Assembly (NCBI RefSeq): GCF_001597725.1
Contig: NZ_LUTR01000008.1
Location: 1 to 64,000, forward strand
Length of the DNA: 64,000 nucleotides
From: Neptuniibacter marinus
GTDB taxonomy: Bacteria > Pseudomonadota > Gammaproteobacteria > Pseudomonadales > Balneatricaceae
Direction: 5' to 3'
Below, piece by piece: positions 58,913 through 64,000 of this stretch. The notes beneath the pieces are model-generated. The model had not been told where the DNA came from. It saw only the letters and a list, made by a program, of their open reading frames with translations, and searched no databases. Position numbers and translations under genes: made by a program. Numbering within the stretch: position 1 is the stretch's first letter; every line of letters begins with the position of its first letter.

Positions 58913-59407
58913 ATGCATCGGTTAAAATATATCAGCCATTACCCTAGCCACATTCAGCATCAAGTGCAGGAATTGCTGGACCAAAATAAGCTAGGCACAA
59001 TATTACAAAAAAAATACCCAGCAATTCATAGCTTTCAAAGTAATAAAGCGTTATATGATTTCGCTATAGATATTAAAAATAGCTATATGCGTAAATCTTC
59101 GCCTCTTAGCAAAGTACAGTACAGCGATAAAATATCTGCATTAAACGCTTTAGGCTTACATACCCGTATATCCCGTGTGCATGGCGGGAAGTTAAAAGCT
59201 AAAAAAGAGATTAAGATAGACTCTCGTTTTAAACAGATGCCACTGGAATTTTTACGTATGATCGTGGTACATGAGTTAGCGCATTTAAAAGAGATGGATC
59301 ATAACAAAGCGTTCTATCAGCTTTGTGAGTATATGGAACCTAACTATCATCAATATGAATTAGATCTTCGCCTTTATCTGACCTTTCTAGATATTTCTGA
59401 CTCTTAA
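58913..59407 (+). CDS. YgjP-like metal-dependent hydrolase (M48-type HExxH)
   Basis: 164 aa. The zinc-binding motif VVHELAHLKEMDHNKAFYQL has HELAH at residues 120-124 with a third His in DHNKAFY, the arrangement of the YgjP/DUF45 family. These are small zinc proteins with no established substrate, often annotated as metalloproteases. Soluble; no signal peptide. Confidence 0.88.
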   Translation: MHRLKYISHYPSHIQHQVQELLDQNKLGTILQKKYPAIHSFQSNKALYDFAIDIKNSYMRKSSPLSKVQYSDKISALNALGLHTRISRVHGGKLKAKKEIKIDSRFKQMPLEFLRMIVVHELAHLKEMDHNKAFYQLCEYMEPNYHQYELDLRLYLTFLDISDS

Positions 59408-59655
59408 ACATATCTTTTAATATATTTGAGTCGAGCACTTTTAAGTGGGCGATCTCTTTATAGAGGCCGATCTCGGTATATTGTTAAGTTATCAGTAATT
59501 TTATTATTGTTACGCTTCTTGTCACTGATAGATTTAGAGCCCCGAAAATAATTGATAGATTTTGTTTGAAACAGGTACAGTTCGCTTAAATTTGAGATGC
59601 TTTCTGTATACACACTGGGTAATATTGCCGCCTCATTTTGTACAAGGTTAAAAAT

Positions 59656-60207
59656 GTGATTGAACAATCGTGGCTATATCTTTCTGCTTTAGTAATCTTC
59701 TTAATTCTATTGTTAGTTTGTTTCAAGAAAGTCAGGGCAAAACAGGAAATCGATCCAAACTTGTCTCAAAAAGAGCGTATGTTTACCTCTGTTCTTGAAA
59801 AAGCAGTCGGGGAGCAATATAGAGTTATCTGTAAAGTTCCAATGGAGCATGTATTTGAGGCAGAAAGTGGCTTATCAGATAGAGCTAAGAATAAAGTAAC
59901 TAAACCGCTTAAATCCCTCCAGTTTGATTACATTGTGTGTGCTGTTAGTAATAGCGCCGTTATCTGTGCTGTCGAATTAGATGATCATGAATATCATAAA
60001 AAGCGTCATAAACAACAAGATCTATTTATTGAGGAGTTGTGTTATGAAGTGGGTTTGCCTTTACTTAGAGTCGCCCCTCAAAATGGTTATAATTTAGTCG
60101 AAATTATTGAGCGGTTTGAACGAACAATCTCTGCCCCTAATACTGCTAATTCTGAACTCGGCCAAGCGCAATTTAGTTTGAAAATGGTCGATGTTTATCG
60201 CCCTTAG
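59656..60207 (+). CDS. DUF2726 membrane-anchored protein
   Basis: About 183 aa from GTG 59656 (AAGG 10 bases upstream; ATG two bases earlier is closed by TGA; TTG 59638 lacks a site). An N-terminal membrane helix (LYLSALVIFLILLLVCF) precedes a DUF2726 domain with SQKERMFTSVLEKAVGEQY, FDYIVCA and AVELDDHEYHKKRHKQQD, a nuclease-like (restriction-fold) pattern of conserved acidic and His residues. A role in nucleic acid handling is possible but not shown. Confidence 0.85.
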   Translation: MIEQSWLYLSALVIFLILLLVCFKKVRAKQEIDPNLSQKERMFTSVLEKAVGEQYRVICKVPMEHVFEAESGLSDRAKNKVTKPLKSLQFDYIVCAVSNSAVICAVELDDHEYHKKRHKQQDLFIEELCYEVGLPLLRVAPQNGYNLVEIIERFERTISAPNTANSELGQAQFSLKMVDVYRP

Positions 60208-60467
60208 CCGGGCTAAATACATCGTTTTTACCTCACTGCGCTTAGCACCCTCTTACGTTTCTCGCCTCTAGTTAATGAATTTCAAGTTATTTAGTCTTCA
60301 ATTGAAAACCGCAGTGAGCATTTTTTGTTCAAAAAAGCTAAAATGCCACTACCAGTTTTTGAACTTATAAGATATGAGGATTGGTTGATTGATCCGATAT
60401 GCTTCAGAGCCGTCTTTTAAGATTCGAATTAGTTTATCCATGTGGTAAGGGATTATAGGAATTTAAA

Positions 60468-62144
60468 ATGAAAATTAGGAATCTTCGGTTGTTACCATTG
60501 CTTGGTTTAACCTCTTTAATATCGCTAAATGCAGCGGCTGTTACGGTGGAGCATAAACCTACTGATCAGATTATCATTAAGTTTGATAATGCAAATGTTG
60601 AAGGGAATTCACAAGCGAGAACGTTATCAACACGCCTTAATAAGAAACTTGCCTTTGTTCGTAAAACTTCTCAAGGTTCCTATGTATTTAGACTTCCCTC
60701 AAGAGAAAATTTTTCGAGTGTAAAAGCCTACTTGAAAGTGTTGAAAGCTATCTCTGGTATCAAATACGCTGAAGCTGACCAGATGATGTTTGCTATTAAT
60801 GACTTAGCGGTCCCTCCTACCGAAGGCATCGTGGGTACAAAGAAGCCAATTTATGACCTGCAATGGCATTATTTTGAACCGGTTGGAGGTATGAATGCTG
60901 ATGGTGCATGGAATCAATTAGATAGTAGTGATTCAGTGGTAAATGTAGCTGTTTTAGATACGGGGATCACAGCGCACCCCGATCTAGATGCTAATGTTAT
61001 TGGCGGTACAGATATGATTACTGCACAGTCCATATCTAATGATGGCGATGGACGAGATGCTGACCCAAGTGATCCCGGTGATTGGGTTAGTCGAGGCGAA
61101 TGTTATTTAGGCTCTAAGGCGTCAAATAGTAGTTGGCATGGGACTCATGTCAGTGGCACGATCAGCGCTTTTACTAATAATAGTGCAGGTGTTGCTGGTG
61201 TTGGTTATAACAAAATTAATATAGTGCCTGTTCGTATATTGGGTAAATGTGGTGGTTATACCTCCGATATTGCAGATGCGATTGTTTGGGCTGCGACTGG
61301 CGAGGACAACCCGAATAAAGCGCAAGTTATTAATATGAGTATCGGTGGCGCGGGTAGTTGTAATGCAACCTACCAGCAAGCGATAGATACTGCGGTTGCG
61401 GCCGGAACAACGATTGTGGTAGCAGCGGGTAACTCGGATGATGATGCTGGAAACTATACGCCTGCTAGCTGTAATAATGTAATTAGCGTTGCTTCTACTA
61501 ACCGAGCTGGAGGTCGAGCTTATTATTCAAACTACGGCGATGTTGTTGATCTAGCAGCACCTGGTGGGGAAACAAGTACAGGTGCACGTAATGGCGTGCT
61601 TTCTACCTTAAATGAAGGTACAACGGTTCCAGCCGCTCCAACATACGCTTATTATCAAGGCACTAGTATGGCAGCCCCTCATGTGGCAGCAGTGGCTGGT
61701 TTACTCTATGTGAAAAAGCCGAGTGTTACGCCTACTGAAGTGAAAACTATATTAACCTCAACGGCACGTGCATTTCCTGACTCCTGTGTTCAATGCGGGT
61801 CTGGTATTTTAGATGCTGGTGCAGCTATTGCGGCATTGGATGGTAGTGTTACGCCGACAGAACCTGCGGCACCAAGTAACTTTACTGCCATAGCGGGTGC
61901 TGGCACAGTAACGCTTAATTGGTCCGATCAAAGTACAAATGAAACGGGTTTCTATATTGAGAAACGTCGTAAGTTCTCTAATCAATGGGGTACTTATCGT
62001 TCCGTTGTGAGGGCGGCAGCCGATTCTACGAGTTATCAAGACTCTGTATTTGGGGGCACTTATCAATACCGTATCCGCTCTCAGAATAGTACAGGTGACT
62101 CTGCTTGGGTTGTGAGTGGGGAGGTTTCAGTATCAAGAAATTGA
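60468..62144 (+). CDS. Secreted subtilisin-family serine protease (S8)
   Basis: 558 aa preproenzyme. Signal peptide to about ALNAAA, an inhibitor-like propeptide (about 25-110), then the S8 catalytic domain with Asp164 (VAVLDTGI), His224 (SSWHGTHVSGTI) and Ser400 (GTSMAAPHVA). The C-terminal 90 residues form a fibronectin III-like domain (PAAPSNFTAIAGAGTVTLNW...YQYRIRSQN) that may bind substrate surfaces. An Asp/Gly-rich loop near 190-210 suggests calcium binding. Likely an extracellular protease for protein scavenging. Confidence 0.96.
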   Translation: MKIRNLRLLPLLGLTSLISLNAAAVTVEHKPTDQIIIKFDNANVEGNSQARTLSTRLNKKLAFVRKTSQGSYVFRLPSRENFSSVKAYLKVLKAISGIKYAEADQMMFAINDLAVPPTEGIVGTKKPIYDLQWHYFEPVGGMNADGAWNQLDSSDSVVNVAVLDTGITAHPDLDANVIGGTDMITAQSISNDGDGRDADPSDPGDWVSRGECYLGSKASNSSWHGTHVSGTISAFTNNSAGVAGVGYNKINIVPVRILGKCGGYTSDIADAIVWAATGEDNPNKAQVINMSIGGAGSCNATYQQAIDTAVAAGTTIVVAAGNSDDDAGNYTPASCNNVISVASTNRAGGRAYYSNYGDVVDLAAPGGETSTGARNGVLSTLNEGTTVPAAPTYAYYQGTSMAAPHVAAVAGLLYVKKPSVTPTEVKTILTSTARAFPDSCVQCGSGILDAGAAIAALDGSVTPTEPAAPSNFTAIAGAGTVTLNWSDQSTNETGFYIEKRRKFSNQWGTYRSVVRAAADSTSYQDSVFGGTYQYRIRSQNSTGDSAWVVSGEVSVSRN

Positions 62145-62274
62145 TACGGCTTCTATCAGAACAATAATTAGACCTTTCTTCTATTACTGTGAAATCAATG
62201 GATGAACAGCTATAGAAGGAAGGATCTTACTTCCGTTCTTAGTTATTGAGCTCTGTTTTAACTTGGAGCAGGGC

Positions 62275-62898
62275 TTACTTTCCTAGTGCTAGCCATAATC
62301 CAACAATAATCATAAGTGAGCCTGCAATACGGTTCATTAAACGGACATTGTCGCGCTTCATCAGTAGTTGCCGAAGTAGCTTGCCGCCATTTGCGTAAAT
62401 CAGCAAACAGATGAACTCCAGCAGTAGAATTATGGCGATTAACATACTTAATTGCGGTGCTATTGGCTGTGTTGAGTCTATAAAGGGTGGTAAGAGGGTA
62501 ACAAAAAAAGCCCAGCCTTTAGGGTTTGCTACCGCAGTTAAAAAACCATTGGATGCCAATTGTAATCGAGATAGCTCTGGTTGCTCTTGTGTCGATTCGG
62601 TTAAAACGAGCTTTCCTCTTGAGCGGAACATCTGATAACCAATCCAGCATAGGTAGGCTCCGCCACCTAATTTGAGAAAGAGAAACGCATCAGGATATTT
62701 AAGCATTAAGGTAGCAACCCCAAGGGCCGCCGATGTAGCGACTAAGCCCACGCCAATCAGTTCCCCCCACATCATATGAAGGCTGCGTTTTACGCCAATT
62801 GATATACCTAAGCTAAGAGCTAGGGTCATACACATACCAGGGGTGATAGAAACTAAGAAAAAAGTGGGGATAAAAAGGGAAAGAAGGGTCAACGACAT
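62275..62898 (-). CDS. LysE/RhtB family amino acid exporter
   Basis: 207 aa with about six membrane helices. The N-terminal FLVSITPGMCMTLALSLGIS (GPGxxx-like loop), GEL-IGVG and KLGGGAYLCWIGYQMFRS are typical of RhtB/LysE exporters of amino acids or related metabolites. It faces the subtilase gene convergently; its own substrate cannot be predicted. Confidence 0.93.
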   Translation of the reverse strand: MSLTLLSLFIPTFFLVSITPGMCMTLALSLGISIGVKRSLHMMWGELIGVGLVATSAALGVATLMLKYPDAFLFLKLGGGAYLCWIGYQMFRSRGKLVLTESTQEQPELSRLQLASNGFLTAVANPKGWAFFVTLLPPFIDSTQPIAPQLSMLIAIILLLEFICLLIYANGGKLLRQLLMKRDNVRLMNRIAGSLMIIVGLWLALGK

Positions 62899-63081
62899 CT
62901 AATCTATTTTAGTTAGGAACAGTTAGTGTTAGAAGTACTATAAGGGTGGGGTAGAAAGCAATAAAAGTGGTGGATATATTAAATAATTTTATAGTCCATA
63001 TAATGGGCTGAAAAGTAGGCAGTCTTCTATAATCCCTATTTTACGGGCCTTTGTGAGGATACCCATAATTAGTCTACATAC

Positions 63082-63090
63082 TTATCCACA
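63082..63090 (+). promoter_or_regulatory. DnaA box 1 (TTATCCACA)
   Basis: Perfect match to the strong DnaA box TTATCCACA, within the first copy of an imperfect repeat (CCATAATTAGTCTACA upstream). Confidence 0.6.
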
Positions 63091-63303
63091 GAATGTGGGG
63101 GTAAAAAAATAGTTAAACATAAGCTTAAGTTGAGTGAATTTTATACAAAATTTTTGGTTAAAGAATTAAAAGCATATTTATTAAAAAGATGTTGCTATTA
63201 ATCGAGAAATGGGGCTTTAGTGGATAGGGTTAATAAATAAACAGTTATCTGAAAGCCTTATATTTAGGGGTATATAGGGGATGTCCATAATTAATCTACA
63301 GTG

Positions 63304-63312
63304 TTATCCACA
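63304..63312 (+). promoter_or_regulatory. DnaA box 2 (TTATCCACA)
   Basis: Second perfect TTATCCACA in the second copy of the repeat (CCATAATTAATCTACA upstream), 222 bp from the first. Confidence 0.6.
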
Positions 63313-63461
63313 GTTTTTGGGGAAGCTTTGTGGGCTAATCTATTTTTTCCTGTGATAGGTTTAAAGTATCTAGCTAAGCTGGCGGCTAAGGAGTTTAAAT
63401 TAATGACTAATCGGAGATGAGGGAGTCGTTCAAGCGATTATCTTTTCCCTTACGCTGAGGA

Positions 63462-63548
63462 ATGATTGTCAGTAGTTACTTTTTCTTACTTGCTTTGGGT
63501 GTAATCCTTATTGTGACCCGTTGGGTCAACAGATTAAGAAGGTTGTAA
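63462..63548 (+). CDS. Possible 28-aa single-span membrane peptide
   Basis: ATG 63462 to TAA 63548 encodes MIVSSYFFLLALGVILIVTR followed by WVNRLRRL: one hydrophobic helix with a basic end. AGGA touches the ATG, so translation is doubtful. The frame may be chance; the membrane-like composition is the only support. Confidence 0.25.
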   Translation: MIVSSYFFLLALGVILIVTRWVNRLRRL

Positions 63549-63632
63549 TTACTTTATTTGAAACTTATTCTCATGTGTCTTGTCACATATTCAGTTCAAC
63601 CGCTGTTTGATTAAATTGAGGGAGCTTTATAT

Positions 63633-64000
63633 ATGAAACAAGCATTAATCTTAGTTGCGCTTACGTTAGGTATTAGTAATTTTTCGTTTGCGGCGGATGG
63701 CTCCTTAGCTGAAAATGGTCTTGTAAGTGTACCAAGTACGCATGGCGTAAAAGAAACTGCGGATAAATTAGAATCAGTACTAACAAGCAAAGGGATGACT
63801 GTTTTTACGCGTATAAATCATACGGAAGGCGCTAAAAAGGCTGGTAAAGAGTTACGTGAAACTGAGGTGGTGTTGTTTGGTAACCCCAAGGTAGGTACTC
63901 CCTTGATGCAATGTTCCCAAACTATGGCGATAGATCTGCCGCAAAAAGCACTAGTTTGGCAGGATGAAAATGGAGCCGTATGGTTGAGCTATAATGACCC
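63633..64000 (+). CDS. DUF302 family periplasmic protein (partial, runs off window)
   Basis: The first 122 codons are visible. GGGAGC precedes the ATG. A signal peptide (MKQALILVALTLGISNFSFA, cleaved before ADG) leads to a DUF302 domain: VPSTHGVKETADKLESVLTS, MTVFTRINHTEGAKKAG, EVVLFGNPKVGTPLMQ, ALVWQDENGAVWLSY. DUF302 proteins are small periplasmic proteins of uncertain role, sometimes linked to sulfur or redox metabolism. The end lies beyond base 64000. Confidence 0.88.
   Translation, partial: MKQALILVALTLGISNFSFAADGSLAENGLVSVPSTHGVKETADKLESVLTSKGMTVFTRINHTEGAKKAGKELRETEVVLFGNPKVGTPLMQCSQTMAIDLPQKALVWQDENGAVWLSYND

Larger units (their letters stand above)
62899..63632. other. Intergenic region with DnaA-type boxes and AT-rich stretch
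   Basis: 735 bases without a supported large gene. Two TTATCCACA boxes lie in imperfect 45-bp repeats 222 bp apart, with AT-rich DNA between. A 28-codon frame (63462-63548) and a TGACCCGTTGGGTCA palindrome (63514-63528) precede the DUF302 gene. Confidence 0.55.

Overview
The window looks like chromosomal DNA of a marine gammaproteobacterium, most likely Oceanospirillales/Oceanospirillaceae (Neptunomonas, Amphritea or Neptuniibacter-like). The basis is the moderately low GC, the gene families (etfBA-fadBA, DUF1302/DUF1329, PqiABC, Prx-Grx hybrid, long-form DapD) and many CHASE/GGDEF proteins. I cannot fix the genus without a database search. No rRNA, CRISPR array, prophage or complete insertion sequence is visible.

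Layout. 1-76: what looks like the 3' end (domains V and VI) of a group II intron, cut by the window edge. 0.15-6.3 kb: a hypothetical gene, then etfB-etfA-fadB-fadA. 6.3-9.9 kb: pilU, a YkgJ cysteine-cluster protein, an alpha/beta hydrolase and a TetR regulator, all on the minus strand. 9.97-12.9 kb: dienoyl-CoA isomerase and FadH (2,4-dienoyl-CoA reductase), divergent from tetR across a compact two-operator control region. 12.9-19.1 kb: an HD-GYP protein, a Q-rich hypothetical and pqiA-pqiB-pqiC, all minus. 19.6-23.6 kb: a CHASE-GGDEF-EAL protein, a peroxiredoxin-glutaredoxin with an OxyR-like site, and a CvfB-type S1 protein. 23.8-32 kb: the DUF1302/DUF1329 pair, a divergent AraC regulator, acyl-CoA dehydrogenase and ETF-quinone oxidoreductase. 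32.3-32.8 kb: tRNA-Ser, tRNA-Asn and tRNA-Lys, followed by a repeat that carries the last 19 nt of tRNA-Lys plus its terminator. 32.9-37.9 kb: a GAF-GGDEF protein, greB, a hypothetical, and a TorT-like binding protein paired with a CHASE-GGDEF cyclase. 37.9-43.3 kb: small hypotheticals, rlmA, and dapC-yffB-dapD-dapE. 43.3-48.5 kb: a decayed ORF and an RND efflux pair. 48.7-53.8 kb: hydrolase, glycerate kinase, lipoprotein, pdxH-esterase-SlyD and a Pmp3 protein. 53.8-57.2 kb: AT-rich DNA with several very small genes around rlmG, including a 41-codon membrane peptide behind two FNR/Anr-type boxes. 57.5-64 kb: SPFH-NfeD pair, YgjP-type hydrolase, DUF2726, a secreted subtilase, a LysE exporter, and the start of a DUF302 protein behind a region with two DnaA-type boxes.

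How it works together. A strong theme is fatty-acid beta-oxidation. FadBA does the core cycle, the acyl-CoA dehydrogenase passes electrons through EtfBA to ETF-QO and the quinone pool, and the dienoyl-CoA isomerase with FadH handles polyunsaturated chains. The second theme is cyclic-di-GMP: three GGDEF proteins and one HD-GYP protein, plus the pilus retraction ATPase PilU. The most interesting non-standard signals are the tRNA-Lys 3'-end repeat with its structured insert, the FNR-boxed micro-gene, the TorT-cyclase pair, and the palindrome that supplies -35 boxes on both strands between tetR and the dienoyl-CoA isomerase gene.
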